From positions 28,638-87,114 of the forward strand of contig JAHFUX010000001.1 in assembly GCA_023264875.1 (NCBI GenBank): a stretch of DNA of 58,477 bases, written 5' to 3'. Under the pieces are notes generated by a model. That model made no database searches and was not told where the DNA came from. It was given only the letters and a program-made list of their open reading frames with translations. The position numbers and the translations under genes are program-made. Shown here one piece after another: positions 7,510-17,230 of this stretch; the first letter of the stretch is position 1; the number at the start of each line of letters is the position of its first letter. This DNA is from Nitrosarchaeum sp. Its GTDB lineage: Archaea > Thermoproteota > Nitrososphaeria > Nitrososphaerales > Nitrosopumilaceae.

Positions 7510-9774
7510 GTGGAAATAGGTACTACTATAGAATTAGTAACCCATGTTTACAAAAAATTACAAGAAAATATTCAAAAATATCGAAAAGTAATTGGAAGAC
7601 CATTAACACTCACTGAAAAAATACTTGCCGGACATTTTGATCAAGTTGGCGACAAAAATCTTGATGGAGGTAAAAACTATGTCTTCCTTATTCCTGATAG
7701 AGTAGCATTACAAGATGTAACTGGACAAATGGTGATGTTACAATTTATGCAAGCAGAACTTAAACAAACAGCTTTACCAACAACTGTTCATTGTGATCAT
7801 CTGATACGAGCACAAGTAGAAGGTGACACCGACATGAAAATTGCACTTGATGAGAATAGTGAAGTTTTCAAGTTCCTACAATCTGCTGCTGGTAAATATG
7901 GATGTGGTTTTTGGAAACCTGGTGCAGGAATTATTCATCAAGTTGTTCTTGAAAATTATGCATTTCCAGGTGGATTGATGATTGGTACTGATTCTCATAC
8001 TCCAAATGCAGGTGGTTTGGGAATGATTGCTGTTGGAGTAGGTGGATTAGACGCAGCAGAAACGATGGCTGGAATGCCCTGGGAATTACTTTATCCAAAA
8101 AGAATTGGTGTAAAATTAACCGGGAAACTAAACGGATGGACTGCACCAAAAGATATCATACTCAAAGTAGCTGAAGAATTGACAGTTTCAGGAGGAACAA
8201 ATTCTGTTATTGAATACTTTGGACCTGGAACAAATACTATTAGTTGTACTGGAAAAGCTACTATTACTAACATGGGCGCAGAAGTAGGCGCAACATGTTC
8301 TATATTTCCATATGATGAAAGAATGGAAACTTATCTAAAATCTACAAACAGAGAAAAGATTGCTGAACTTGCAAATCATAATAAAGAATTGCTTGTGGCA
8401 GATCCTGAAGTAGAATCTAATCCAGAAAAATTCTTTGATAAAATTATTGAAATTAATCTTTCAACATTAGAACCTCATATTGTTGGCCCTCATACACCTG
8501 ATCTCGCAAGACCGATATCTGATTTAGCTGATGATGTAAAATCTAATCAATACATTGATTCAATCTCTGTTGCACTGATTGGAAGTTGTACAAATTCATC
8601 TTATGAAGATATGTCAAGAGCAGCAAGTTTAGCTGAACAAGCAAAATTAAAAGGCATTAAATCAAAAATTCCTTTACTAATCACACCTGGTTCAGAACAG
8701 ATCAGAAGTACTATTGAAAGAGATGGACAAATGCATTCACTAAAAGAAATTGGAGCTACGGTATTGGCAAATGCATGTGGTCCATGTATTGGTCAATGGA
8801 AAAGACCTGAATTAGAAAGTGATGAAAAAAATACAATTGTAACTAGTTTTAATCGAAATTTTCCAGGTCGTAATGATGGTCAGAGAAATACTCTGAATTT
8901 TATTGGTAGTCCTGAAATGATCATTGCACTTGCTTTGGGAGGTAGACTCTCATTTAATCCTCTAAAAGATGAATTGACCGCATCAGATGGAACAAAATTT
9001 AAACTTGAACCTCCAAAACCTGCACCTGAAGTCCCAAAAAATGGATTTATGATACCTACAGGAATTTTTATTTCGCCCCCTGAAAATTCAAGCAATATTG
9101 AAGTGATAATTGATCCTAATAGTAAAAGACTACAACGTTTAGAACCATTTTCTATGTGGGATAAAAAAGACTTTGAAAATATTCCAATAATGATTAAAGC
9201 AAAAGGAAAATGCACTACAGATCATATCTCTCCTGCAGGTGCTTGGTTATCTCTTCGAGGCCATATTGATAACCTCAGTGATAATATGCTCTTGGGTGCT
9301 GTTAATGCATTTAATGATGAAATTGGTAAAGGAAAGAATCTCTTAAACGGTCAACTTGAATCTTTTTCAAAAATTGCAAGACAGTATCAAGAAAAAGGAA
9401 TGAGATGGATAATCATAGGTGATAATAATTATGGTGAGGGAAGCAGTAGAGAACACGCTGCAATGACTCCTAGATATTTGGGATGTGCAGCTGTTATTAC
9501 AAAAAGTCTTGCCAGAATACATGAAACAAACTTGAAAAAACAAGGAATTCTAGCATTGACTTTTAGTAATCCTGATGATTACAATAAGATCCAAGAAGAT
9601 GACCGAATTAGTCTTATTGATTTGAATAATCTAGAGCCACAAAAACCAGTTAGGTGTATCATTAAACACAAAGATGGAACAAAGGATGAACTTTCTCTTA
9701 ACCATTCTTATAATAAATCTCAAATAGAGTGGTTCAAAGCTGGTTCTGCACTAAATGTTTTGAGAAATAAATAA
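7510..9774 (+). CDS. acn: aconitate hydratase
   Basis: Interconverts citrate and isocitrate with a [4Fe-4S] cluster in the TCA-type pathway that supplies 2-oxoglutarate. The 754-residue length fits mitochondrial-type aconitase. Landmarks are DSHTPNAGGLGMIAVGVGG (about 160-180), the cluster cysteine in SCTNSS (about 358-363), the other two in ACGPCIGQW (about 423-431), and the swivelling C-terminal domain with DHISPAGAW and GDNNYGEGSSREHAA, where the catalytic Ser and Arg lie. Translation starts at GTG 7510; no ATG lies in frame nearby. Two inverted repeats just upstream suggest control by a DNA-binding repressor or activator. Confidence 0.96.
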   Translation: MEIGTTIELVTHVYKKLQENIQKYRKVIGRPLTLTEKILAGHFDQVGDKNLDGGKNYVFLIPDRVALQDVTGQMVMLQFMQAELKQTALPTTVHCDHLIRAQVEGDTDMKIALDENSEVFKFLQSAAGKYGCGFWKPGAGIIHQVVLENYAFPGGLMIGTDSHTPNAGGLGMIAVGVGGLDAAETMAGMPWELLYPKRIGVKLTGKLNGWTAPKDIILKVAEELTVSGGTNSVIEYFGPGTNTISCTGKATITNMGAEVGATCSIFPYDERMETYLKSTNREKIAELANHNKELLVADPEVESNPEKFFDKIIEINLSTLEPHIVGPHTPDLARPISDLADDVKSNQYIDSISVALIGSCTNSSYEDMSRAASLAEQAKLKGIKSKIPLLITPGSEQIRSTIERDGQMHSLKEIGATVLANACGPCIGQWKRPELESDEKNTIVTSFNRNFPGRNDGQRNTLNFIGSPEMIIALALGGRLSFNPLKDELTASDGTKFKLEPPKPAPEVPKNGFMIPTGIFISPPENSSNIEVIIDPNSKRLQRLEPFSMWDKKDFENIPIMIKAKGKCTTDHISPAGAWLSLRGHIDNLSDNMLLGAVNAFNDEIGKGKNLLNGQLESFSKIARQYQEKGMRWIIIGDNNYGEGSSREHAAMTPRYLGCAAVITKSLARIHETNLKKQGILALTFSNPDDYNKIQEDDRISLIDLNNLEPQKPVRCIIKHKDGTKDELSLNHSYNKSQIEWFKAGSALNVLRNK

Positions 9775-9820
9775 TATTCTAACGTGGGGCCGACCGGAAT
9801 CGAACCGGCGACCTACGGGT

Positions 9821-9873
9821 CACTACAGCTCCAAACTTACATCATCCGTGAGTCAGTTTAGCTTAGTTTACCT
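9821..9873 (-). other. canonical tRNA-Trp intron (37/38)
   Basis: This 53-nt intron has cuts at AA^A and TG^A, each the middle of a 3-nt bulge either side of a CTCC/GTAG central helix (one C-T mismatch). This is the bulge-helix-bulge recognised by archaeal tRNA splicing endonuclease. Inside, CTCCAAA and TTTGGAG can also pair. Confidence 0.85.
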
Positions 9874-9882
9874 TTGGAGCCC

Positions 9883-9907
9883 TTAGCGGTGATCTATCGT
9901 ATACACT
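9883..9907 (-). other. non-canonical tRNA-Trp intron (28/29)
   Basis: This 25-nt intron in the anticodon stem has cuts at AC^A and AA^G, either side of a four-pair helix GGCG/CGCT and an intron helix GTG/CAC. Only its removal restores the ACGGG strand. It is a relaxed bulge-helix-bulge of the kind that needs a broad-specificity endonuclease. Confidence 0.85.
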
Positions 9908-9961
9908 GTCGCCCTACCAGGCTAGGCTACGACCCCACGAACAAGAATGAATCAGACTAGA

Positions 9962-9971
9962 ATTTTAAGTT
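9962..9971 (-). promoter_or_regulatory. TATA-like box for tRNA-Trp
   Basis: On the minus strand an ACTTAAAATT-type element lies about 26-35 nt upstream of the mature 5' end at 9936, the usual archaeal tRNA promoter distance. Confidence 0.4.
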
Positions 9972-10027
9972 ATTTTAACCAAGATTTATTTGCGATTAAC
10001 CTTGTTCTACAACCATCAAGGTAAATC

Positions 10028-10561
10028 ATGGTAAAACCAATTATTTTAGTAATAGCAGCAATTCCTGCTATCATTGCAATTTTAATTGCTGTTTCATTAA
10101 TCACAAAATCCGATATTCCATATTCTGCAGCTAATCCAAATGATATAGTTGAAATTGAATACACAAAACACCAATTGAAAAAAATATCTTATGGTGTAAC
10201 AGAAAGAATTGGAGCGCAAAAAACTGAAATTCTATTAATACACAATAATGGAGAAATAAAATATACTGTGACTGAAAATGGTTATCCAAAACCAGATGTT
10301 AAATCAAATCTGGATGATCAAACACTTCGTAAGTTAAAAGCACTGATTAAAGAAACTGGATTTATCTCAATTCCTTCTGAATTATTTCCTGTACGTGATA
10401 ATGTAACTGATTTTCAAAAATCAAATATCAAAATTACTCTAAATGGAAGAGTTAATCAAATTAGCTGGCCAGAACAAAATGCAACTGATAAATTTATACC
10501 TCCAATAATCTCTATGGTGGAATCTCAACTTGATAAAATCACAGAACAAATTAGTGAATAG
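10028..10561 (+). CDS. membrane-anchored hypothetical protein
   Basis: A 177-residue protein with one N-terminal hydrophobic helix (about residues 4-25) acting as anchor or uncleaved signal, then a soluble domain of about 150 residues. That domain has repeated beta-strand/turn segments (TEILLIHNNGEIKYTVTENG, then SNIKITLNGRVNQISWPE) and a helical LKALIKETGF stretch. The helix-between-strands plan resembles small extracytoplasmic proteins of these archaea. I do not recognise a family. It lies 30 bp before pdxS but is probably a separate unit. Confidence 0.75.
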   Translation: MVKPIILVIAAIPAIIAILIAVSLITKSDIPYSAANPNDIVEIEYTKHQLKKISYGVTERIGAQKTEILLIHNNGEIKYTVTENGYPKPDVKSNLDDQTLRKLKALIKETGFISIPSELFPVRDNVTDFQKSNIKITLNGRVNQISWPEQNATDKFIPPIISMVESQLDKITEQISE

Positions 10562-10591
10562 ATACAAATAGGCTCTGATAAAACTCTAAAC

Positions 10592-11560
10592 ATGCTTCCA
10601 CTTTCGGGCGAAAGAACTGATGCAAAAGGAATAATTAAAGACAAATCTGATTCTGGTAATATTTTACGTGGAACATCTACTTTGAAACGTGGTTTTGCTC
10701 ATATGCTAAAAAATGGTGTAGTGATGGATGTTACTACAGTAGAACAAGCTCAAATTGCAGAAGACGCAGGAGCTGTTTCTGTTATGGTTTTAGATAAACT
10801 ACCATCTGATGTAAGAAAAGCAGGTGGAGTTGCACGAACTGCAAGTATTAGAATTATTGAAGATATTATGGATTCAGTAACAATACCAGTAATGGCAAAA
10901 TGTAGAATTGGTCATGTCTATGAAGCAAAAGTTCTTGAAGAAACTAATGTAGATATGATAGATGAATCAGAAGTTTTGACACCAGCTGATGAAAACCATC
11001 ACATTTGGAAGTGGGATTTTACAACTCCTTTTGTTAACGGAGCACGATCATTATCTGAAGCATTACGAAGAATTGAAGAAGGAGCTGCAATGATCAGAAC
11101 TAAAGGAGAACCTGGTACAGGAAATGTTGCAGAGGCAATCACTCATATCAAAAAAGTAAATGATGAATTAAGATCAATAAAGGCAATTTATGATTCTGGT
11201 GATAACCAGGATCTAGTTAGAATGGCAAGAGAGTTCAAAGTATCTTATGATATAGTTGAAGAAACTGCAAAACTTGGAAGATTACCTGTTGTTAATTTTG
11301 CAGCAGGAGGAATTGCAACTCCTGCTGATGCTGCATATTTGATGTCTCTTGGATGTGATGGAATATTTGTAGGATCTGGAATTTTTAATGCAAACGATGC
11401 CAAAGAAAGAGCAAGAGCTATTGTATTGGCAACTACTTTCTGGAATGAATCAGAAAAAGTAAAAGAAGCACAAAAAATGATTGATGAAAGACAATCTATG
11501 TTGGGATTAGATGTTAAGACTCTAGAATTAAGAATGCAAGAGCGTGGAAGTTCAGCATGA
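10592..11560 (+). CDS. pdxS: pyridoxal 5'-phosphate synthase, lyase subunit
   Basis: PdxS builds pyridoxal 5'-phosphate from ribose 5-phosphate, glyceraldehyde 3-phosphate and ammonia delivered by PdxT. The 322-residue TIM barrel shows the family's hallmarks: [15 protein letters not shown] near the N terminus, the catalytic lysine in [11 protein letters not shown] and a second one in [16 protein letters not shown] for phosphate binding, and [15 protein letters not shown] followed by [12 protein letters not shown]. Its TGA overlaps the pdxT ATG by 4 bp, so the two partners are translationally coupled. Confidence 0.97.
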   Translation: MLPLSGERTDAKGIIKDKSDSGNILRGTSTLKRGFAHMLKNGVVMDVTTVEQAQIAEDAGAVSVMVLDKLPSDVRKAGGVARTASIRIIEDIMDSVTIPVMAKCRIGHVYEAKVLEETNVDMIDESEVLTPADENHHIWKWDFTTPFVNGARSLSEALRRIEEGAAMIRTKGEPGTGNVAEAITHIKKVNDELRSIKAIYDSGDNQDLVRMAREFKVSYDIVEETAKLGRLPVVNFAAGGIATPADAAYLMSLGCDGIFVGSGIFNANDAKERARAIVLATTFWNESEKVKEAQKMIDERQSMLGLDVKTLELRMQERGSSA

Positions 11561-12174
11561 GTCTTACTATTGGAGTTTTAGCAATTCAGGGCGATGTACA
11601 TGAAAATATTACCTCTACTAAGACTGCCTTAAAAGAATTAGGCGTAGAAGGAACTGTTGTAGGTGTTAAAACTGCTGAAGATATTTCCAAACTTGATGGT
11701 CTAATTATTCCCGGTGGTGAAAGTACTACAATCGGTCAACTTTCTCTTGTAAACAGCTCTCTTAAGATAATAAAAGAAAAAATTGAACGTGGAATACCTG
11801 TATTAGGAATATGTGCCGGCATGATCATGCTCTCAAAGACAGCTAATGATCGTGTTGTTGGAAAAACAGATCAACCTCTTTTAGATTTACTTGACATTAA
11901 ACTAGAAAGAAATTCTTTTGGAAGACAAAAAGAATCATTTGAAGCAGATATTTCTATGAATTCTATTAATATTCCAAAGTTTAATGGTGTTTTTATCAGA
12001 GCCCCATCTGTTTCTGATGTTGGTTCTGGAGTAGAAGTTTTAGCAAAATTTAATGAAAAAATAGTTGCTGTAAAAAAAGGCAATATTATAGGTGTTGCAT
12101 TTCATCCCGAATTAACAGAAGATGTTTCTTTACACAAATATTTTGTAAATTTGATTAAGAAATTAAAAAACTAG
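11557..12174 (+). CDS. pdxT: pyridoxal 5'-phosphate synthase, glutaminase subunit
   Basis: Glutamine amidotransferase subunit that passes NH3 to PdxS. The 205-residue class I (triad) glutaminase has [10 protein letters not shown] at the start, [10 protein letters not shown] (oxyanion region), the nucleophile in GICAGMIML (about residue 86) and the catalytic His-x-Glu in AFHPELTED near 187. It overlaps pdxS by 4 bp. Length and motifs are complete. Confidence 0.97.
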   Translation: MSLTIGVLAIQGDVHENITSTKTALKELGVEGTVVGVKTAEDISKLDGLIIPGGESTTIGQLSLVNSSLKIIKEKIERGIPVLGICAGMIMLSKTANDRVVGKTDQPLLDLLDIKLERNSFGRQKESFEADISMNSINIPKFNGVFIRAPSVSDVGSGVEVLAKFNEKIVAVKKGNIIGVAFHPELTEDVSLHKYFVNLIKKLKN

Positions 12175-12235
12175 CCAAATATGAATACAAGTTATCAGCA
12201 ATTCTTTTTAACTCCATTTTGGACGATTTTTTAAA

Positions 12236-13306
12236 ATGAAATCAAATTTTGTAATAGTTAGTATCTTGATGACTATTTTGATTGGTGGTACTTTTGGATT
12301 ATTTCTTATTGATGATGCCTTTGCTCAAAATCTCTATGTAAGTAGTGATGATTCTGAAGCTTATAAAAAACAAAAAGAACTAGAGCAGAAAAAAGCTGAC
12401 CAAGAAGCAAAATCAGAAGAAAAACAAAAAGAACTAGAGCAGAAAAAAGCTGACCAAGAAGCAAAATCAGAAGAAAAACAAAAAGAACTAGAGCAGAAAA
12501 AAGCTGAACTTGAAACTCATAGAAAAAACCTTGAAGCAAAACAATTAAAAAAATTAAAAGGATATGAAGAAAAATTAAAAGAAATTAAAGAAAAATCTCA
12601 AAAGAAAATTGAAAAAAATATAACTGATGATCAAGAAAATTTTTCTCAAAAATCTAAACAGATTGAAGAAAATTCAATTAAAAAATCTGAAGAAATTCAA
12701 AAAAAACTCATGACAAAATCTGATAAATTAGATTCAAGAACCAAAAATATTCTTGATAAAATCAATAATGGAACATACATGGGAGAAAAAACTACCACTT
12801 TTACTTATGTTGAAACATATGAATTAGTTTTTGATTTCGTAAATGCTTCTATGATAAATGATAAATCACAAACATCTTCAATGACTGGAAAAATGAATTT
12901 TACCACATATGATAAAAGTAAATCTAATCTCAAATTAGAATTAGATGAATGTGAAATTACTGTTGACGAAATTACCTATAATTGTGGATTTGGGAAAGCC
13001 AGAACCGTATCTTCTGGAGAATCTGGTGCCAAAGACTCTCTTGTCATTGTAGCATTTTTAGAAAATAATGTATTAGAAGAAGTTCATACTACACTAAAGA
13101 TTTTTCTAAATGCTGATATTCCTATTAACAAAATTGAACAATCACGAGTTTCAATTATTGGTCCCCAAAGTAAGATTTCTGATTCGTGGTTTCTTAGTGG
13201 AACTGCAACTCTAAGTAAAATAGTTTCAACTTCAGAAAAAACTATCACTGGAAATAACTCTACCGTTATACTTGAAGATGGAATTTCAACTAGTGATAAA
13301 CGATGA
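12236..13306 (+). CDS. secreted coiled-coil protein with tandem repeats
   Basis: A 356-residue protein with an N-terminal signal/anchor (about 1-30, ending FAQN). Residues about 43-170 form a long, very charged coiled coil rich in Lys, Glu and Gln that contains two and a half 18-residue repeats beginning KQKELEQKKADQEAKSEE. The C-terminal 170 residues look like a beta-rich domain with several Thr/Ser stretches and three Cys. The stop overlaps the start of the next secreted protein by 4 bp, so the two are probably made together for the cell surface. Function unknown. Confidence 0.8.
   Translation: MKSNFVIVSILMTILIGGTFGLFLIDDAFAQNLYVSSDDSEAYKKQKELEQKKADQEAKSEEKQKELEQKKADQEAKSEEKQKELEQKKAELETHRKNLEAKQLKKLKGYEEKLKEIKEKSQKKIEKNITDDQENFSQKSKQIEENSIKKSEEIQKKLMTKSDKLDSRTKNILDKINNGTYMGEKTTTFTYVETYELVFDFVNASMINDKSQTSSMTGKMNFTTYDKSKSNLKLELDECEITVDEITYNCGFGKARTVSSGESGAKDSLVIVAFLENNVLEEVHTTLKIFLNADIPINKIEQSRVSIIGPQSKISDSWFLSGTATLSKIVSTSEKTITGNNSTVILEDGISTSDKR
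12368..12505 (+). repeat. 54-bp in-frame tandem repeat
   Basis: Two full 54-bp copies (12368-12421, 12422-12475) and a 30-bp partial third are nearly identical at the DNA level, including synonymous positions, which points to recent expansion by slippage or recombination. Each encodes 18 coiled-coil residues. Confidence 0.9.
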
Positions 13307-13998
13307 AAAACAACAACTCTCTTTTTCTGTTTAGTTTCATCTTTTCTCTTATCTTAATTTCTTCATCTATTCAATATTCACTTGCCTATACTGGTGTTGT
13401 TTCTATAGATTCACATGATGTCAAATATGACATTAGTAATGCTAAAATTGAATCCATTTTTCTAGACCCTGATTTTTTTGAATTAATTATTACTATGACT
13501 ACTCAAGATGATGGAACTGTAGAAATTACGATTCCTAGAGATCTTTTGGACGCAAAATTTGAATTGTCTGATGATATGTTTTTCGTTTTAGTAGATGGGT
13601 TTGAAACTGATTACGTTGAATCTGAATCTGATTTAAATTCTAGAACTTTAATGATTCCATTTTTTAGTGGAGATTCTGTAATTGAAATTATTGGAACACA
13701 TGCACTAAATCCATTCATCTCAAATACTGAAATAAAAATTCCAGATTGGGTAAAAAATAATGCTGGATGGTGGTCCACTGATCTTATAGAAGACACCGAA
13801 TTTGTATCTGGAATTCAATATTTGATCAAAGAGAGAATAATGACTATTCCTCAAACTCAATCAGGACAGTCTACACACCAAGATATTCCGTCTTGGGTAA
13901 AAAATAATGCTGGATGGTGGGCAGATGGGTTAATCGAAGACACCGAATTTGTATCTGGAATTCAATATCTCATTACAAATGGGATTATACATGTGTGA
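13303..13998 (+). CDS. secreted protein with two WVKNNAGWW repeats
   Basis: A 231-residue protein with a signal peptide (about 1-28, ending SLAYTG). A beta-sandwich-like region follows (about 30-140), then two copies of a 37-residue module. Each module starts IP-x-WVKNNAGWW, continues with IEDTEFVSGIQYLI and ends in an I-x-x-P or I-x-V tail (about 146-183 and 195-231). This module recurs in many secreted thaumarchaeal proteins and probably binds another surface component. The gene overlaps its upstream neighbour by 4 bp. Confidence 0.85.
   Translation: MKNNNSLFLFSFIFSLILISSSIQYSLAYTGVVSIDSHDVKYDISNAKIESIFLDPDFFELIITMTTQDDGTVEITIPRDLLDAKFELSDDMFFVLVDGFETDYVESESDLNSRTLMIPFFSGDSVIEIIGTHALNPFISNTEIKIPDWVKNNAGWWSTDLIEDTEFVSGIQYLIKERIMTIPQTQSGQSTHQDIPSWVKNNAGWWADGLIEDTEFVSGIQYLITNGIIHV
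13738..13995 (+). repeat. duplicated WVKNNAGWW module at DNA level
   Basis: The two modules (from 13738 and from 13885) share long identical DNA runs, such as TGGGTAAAAAATAATGCTGG and GAAGACACCGAATTTGTATC, including third codon positions. The duplication is recent or kept uniform by gene conversion. Confidence 0.8.
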
Positions 13999-14005
13999 TT
14001 TAGGC

Positions 14006-16327
14006 TCAATTATCAGCTAAATTATGCATAGATTTCAAATCCTTTTTGAAAGATTCTAGACTTTCTGGAATTGTTATTGTGATTGAATCCTTTAATGAAA
14101 GATTTTTTGTCTTTTTTTCATTCCATACTCTGGAATTAAATTCTGTTATTTCTTTTGTAATTTTATTTTGATTGTATTTTGATTCTGATTCTACTTGATG
14201 TTGTTTATGAATACTCTCTGTTGAATACAAAGTTTTCCAAAGATATTCAGTGATAAATGGTGTAATTGGTGCTAATAATTTTAAAATGGTTGATAATGTT
14301 TTATGTAATGTATGTATTGCACCATCTCTTTCTTCATCTGAAAAACCAATTCCATATGCTCTTGCTTTAACCATTTCAATATAATGTGCAGCAAAAAGAT
14401 TCCAAGTGAATTCTCTAATTGCAATTGCAGGAATAAAGAAATTATATTCATCATATCCTTTTTTACATTCTTTGATTAAATCATCTAATTCAGATAATAT
14501 CCATTTGTCAGTGGTTGTCAGAGTTCCTGATTCAATTACAGGAAAGCTAGACAAAAATCTAGAAACATTCCACAGTTTACTGAGAAATTTTTTTGTTGAT
14601 TCAATTTTTTGTTCATTACATCTAAAATCATATCCATGATTAATCTCACTTGCACTCCAAAATCTAAAAGTGTCTGCACCAAACTGTTCAATTACTGGTA
14701 AAGGATCAATTGCATTTCCTTTACTCTTACTCATCTTCATTCCTTTTTCATCAAGACCATATCCCATAATCCATGCTTCTGACCATGGTTTCTTTCCAGT
14801 AAGTTGTTCGCATCTTAGAAGTGTATAGTATAACCATGTTCTTACAATATCTTTTGCTTGAGGACGAATTGTAGTAGGATACACTTTATTGAAAAATTCT
14901 TGATCTTTGTTAAATTTACTGATAAAAAGAGGCGAAACACTAGAATCCATCCATGTATCAAATGTTCTCTCTTCACCTACAAATTCAGTAGTTTTACACT
15001 TAGAACACTGATTGATTGGGCATTTTTCCATCCATGGCTTGTAGTATTTTCCAGGCTCAGGTACATGAGGTTCAGAACAATTTTTGCAATACCAAATAGG
15101 AATTTCAGTACCATAGTATCTTCTTCTTGATATTGGCCAATCAATATTGATGGATTCTAGCCAATTCATCAGAATCTGCTTATGCATTGCAGGATAAAAT
15201 GTAATTTCCTGTCCTAATTTTTTCATTTTTTCAATTGATTCTTTTTGTTTTAGATAATATTCTTCCATTGGAATTATCTCAATTGGATTTTTACTTCGTT
15301 CCGATACTGGAGTTCTATGAATTATATCTTCAATTTTTTCTACCAGCCCTTTATTTTCTAAATCCTCAATAATTTTTGCCCGTGCTTGTTTTGGTTTTAA
15401 TCCAACATAATTCCCTGCAGCTTCTGTCATTTTTCCATCTAATCCTATTGCAACAATTTCTTCCAGTTCTAGTTCTCTAAATAATGCTACATCGTTTTGA
15501 TCACCGTAACTACATACCATAACGGCACCAGAACCAAATTCTTGATGAGCTGAATGATGTGTTTTTAGTTCAACCTCTACATTAGTAATTGGCACGATCA
15601 CTTTTTTTCCAATATATTTTGTATATCTTTCATCTTCTGGATTTACAATTATGGTTTTACATGCACAAAGAAGTTCTGGTCTTGTACTTGCAATGATTAT
15701 CTCCTTATCTGTATCTTTAATCTGAAATTTCATATAAACTAGTTTAGTTGGTAAGTCTTCATATGTAATTTCTGCATCTGCAATAGTTGTACCTGAAACC
15801 CAATCATAATTATTTGGTCTATTTGCAAGATACACTTGTCCTTTTTTCCACAGTTCAATAAATGTAGATTGTGTTAGTGTCCTGTATTCTTCAGAATCTG
15901 TTCTATAATAATTGGAGAAATCTCCACTGATTCCTAAATTTTTCATGATTAATATCATTTCATCTTCTAAATCATCTAATGCAGATCTGCATAATTTTAG
16001 AAATTCACCTCTTTCAGTTTCACGCATTCTGATGTTGTGTTTTTTCTCTGTGTAAATTTCTACAGGAAGACCATTTCTATCAATACCTATTGGAAAATAT
16101 ACATTCTTTCCAGCCATCCTTGCAGTACGTGCTATCATATCAATTTGAGAATAATGTGCTGCTGCACCTATGTGCCATGGTCTACCTGATGGATAGGGTG
16201 GCGGTGTATCTATTGTAAAATTATCTTCTCTTGGTACAAATTCATAAATTTTTTCATTTGCCCACTGTTTGAGAATTTCTTTTTCTAACTCTGGGTTCCA
16301 AGCTTTTTCCTCAATTTTTGGTTCCAT
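14006..16327 (-). CDS. valS: valine--tRNA ligase
   Basis: Class I synthetase charging tRNA-Val. In the 773 residues the PPPYPSGRPWHIG signature lies at about 42-54, GIDRNGLPVE in the ValRS form follows near 80, the CP1 editing domain carries IASTRPELL, DWPISRRRYYGTEIPIWYC lies near 396-414, and KMSKSKGN near 540. The zinc-knuckle cysteine pairs C-x2-C follow the GTEIP element. The anticodon-binding domain is somewhat shortened at the C terminus compared with bacterial ValRS, and the coiled-coil arm is missing, as in several archaea. It lies 7 bp after the PTPS-like gene. Confidence 0.95.
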   Translation of the reverse strand: MEPKIEEKAWNPELEKEILKQWANEKIYEFVPREDNFTIDTPPPYPSGRPWHIGAAAHYSQIDMIARTARMAGKNVYFPIGIDRNGLPVEIYTEKKHNIRMRETERGEFLKLCRSALDDLEDEMILIMKNLGISGDFSNYYRTDSEEYRTLTQSTFIELWKKGQVYLANRPNNYDWVSGTTIADAEITYEDLPTKLVYMKFQIKDTDKEIIIASTRPELLCACKTIIVNPEDERYTKYIGKKVIVPITNVEVELKTHHSAHQEFGSGAVMVCSYGDQNDVALFRELELEEIVAIGLDGKMTEAAGNYVGLKPKQARAKIIEDLENKGLVEKIEDIIHRTPVSERSKNPIEIIPMEEYYLKQKESIEKMKKLGQEITFYPAMHKQILMNWLESINIDWPISRRRYYGTEIPIWYCKNCSEPHVPEPGKYYKPWMEKCPINQCSKCKTTEFVGEERTFDTWMDSSVSPLFISKFNKDQEFFNKVYPTTIRPQAKDIVRTWLYYTLLRCEQLTGKKPWSEAWIMGYGLDEKGMKMSKSKGNAIDPLPVIEQFGADTFRFWSASEINHGYDFRCNEQKIESTKKFLSKLWNVSRFLSSFPVIESGTLTTTDKWILSELDDLIKECKKGYDEYNFFIPAIAIREFTWNLFAAHYIEMVKARAYGIGFSDEERDGAIHTLHKTLSTILKLLAPITPFITEYLWKTLYSTESIHKQHQVESESKYNQNKITKEITEFNSRVWNEKKTKNLSLKDSITITIPESLESFKKDLKSMHNLADN

Positions 16328-16334
16328 TTCTTAA

Positions 16335-17150
16335 TTATCTTGAAATGTTTGAAATAATATGCGAACCTTTGTTATATCCTTCGTAAATGTAAACTCCAAC
16401 AGCTTCTACATTTTGAGGTAATTTTGGAGCAAGCAGTTTGATAATTTCACTTGAAAGATTTTCAACAGTAGCTTCTCCTTCTAAGAGATATGCTGTATTT
16501 TTTGGAACTTGAATATCAAACATCCCTTTTGGTCCATCAAATTGAATCTGATAGTGAGAATCATCTTCTTTTTTTAGATATTTTCTATTAATGAAAAATT
16601 TATGATCAAACACTGTAACAACTTCTTTTATGATTTTTTTTGCTATTCCAAAATCTACCAGTAGATTATCTTTCATTTGTCCAACTAGTTCAACCATTAC
16701 TGAAGATGTATGTCCATGTAGAATGGAACATTTCTCTACTAGAGGAAGAATATGTGCATAATCAAATGAAAATGATGGGTCTTCTAGAAATATTGATCCT
16801 GTTTGAGGTGTTTTATCATAGAATACCATGTCTTGTAATTCTTTAATTTGTGCAGCATATTTTGGATGTCCTATGGCCATCACTTTTTCTTCTGGTAGAT
16901 TTTCTTTGATTTCATTATATTTTTTTATATCTTCTTCATTATCAATTACTTCAATCAAACCTTTCTTTGTCTTAAAATCAACAGTTACAGAACTTCCATT
17001 TTTTAATGATAATTTATAATCATACTCATAATCTTCATCAAGAAATGAGAGCATTTGTGCTATTGTCAATTCAGTTCGTGTTCTCATTAGATTACCTTTT
17101 TTGTCAATATATCTAAAATCTGAATCTAGAATTGTGGGACTTGAAGCCAT
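16335..17150 (-). CDS. PD-(D/E)XK-like domain fused to 6-pyruvoyl-tetrahydropterin synthase/QueD-like domain
   Basis: The C-terminal half (about 125-271) is a T-fold PTPS/QueD enzyme: FSFDYAH with H133, the zinc pair HGH (145-147), LLVDFG (164-168) and FDHKFF with H183, the family's zinc and catalytic residues. The N-terminal 115 residues have the order R-x-R-x-E27, VDF (D58) and IEV (E67), like archaeal PD-(D/E)XK nuclease folds, but the position of the catalytic Lys holds Ile, so activity is doubtful. PTPS enzymes act on 7,8-dihydroneopterin triphosphate. The pterin dehydratase next door supports a pterin role rather than queuosine/archaeosine synthesis. Confidence 0.85.
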   Translation of the reverse strand: MASSPTILDSDFRYIDKKGNLMRTRTELTIAQMLSFLDEDYEYDYKLSLKNGSSVTVDFKTKKGLIEVIDNEEDIKKYNEIKENLPEEKVMAIGHPKYAAQIKELQDMVFYDKTPQTGSIFLEDPSFSFDYAHILPLVEKCSILHGHTSSVMVELVGQMKDNLLVDFGIAKKIIKEVVTVFDHKFFINRKYLKKEDDSHYQIQFDGPKGMFDIQVPKNTAYLLEGEATVENLSSEIIKLLAPKLPQNVEAVGVYIYEGYNKGSHIISNISR

Positions 17151-17230
17151 GTGAAGTCAACTGGCTTAGCTCTGTATATAAATTCTGTAATACATAAAAC
17201 TGAAAAATTATTTTATTCAGTAATTTGAAA

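Larger units (their letters stand above)
9785..9936 (-). tRNA. tRNA-Trp(CCA) with two introns
   Basis: Read on the minus strand, the 5' acceptor GGGGTCG (from 9936) pairs with CGGCCCC, followed by discriminator A at 9785. The D arm is GCCT/GGGC and the T arm GCCGG-TTCGATT-CCGGT. The anticodon loop CTCCAAA gives anticodon CCA. The anticodon stem ACGGG/CCCGT forms only if two introns are removed: 25 nt between positions 28 and 29 (9883-9907) and 53 nt at the canonical 37/38 site (9821-9873). The mature tRNA is then 74 nt with every stem paired. No 3' CCA is encoded. RtcB, which joins tRNA exons, is encoded elsewhere in the window. Confidence 0.95.
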
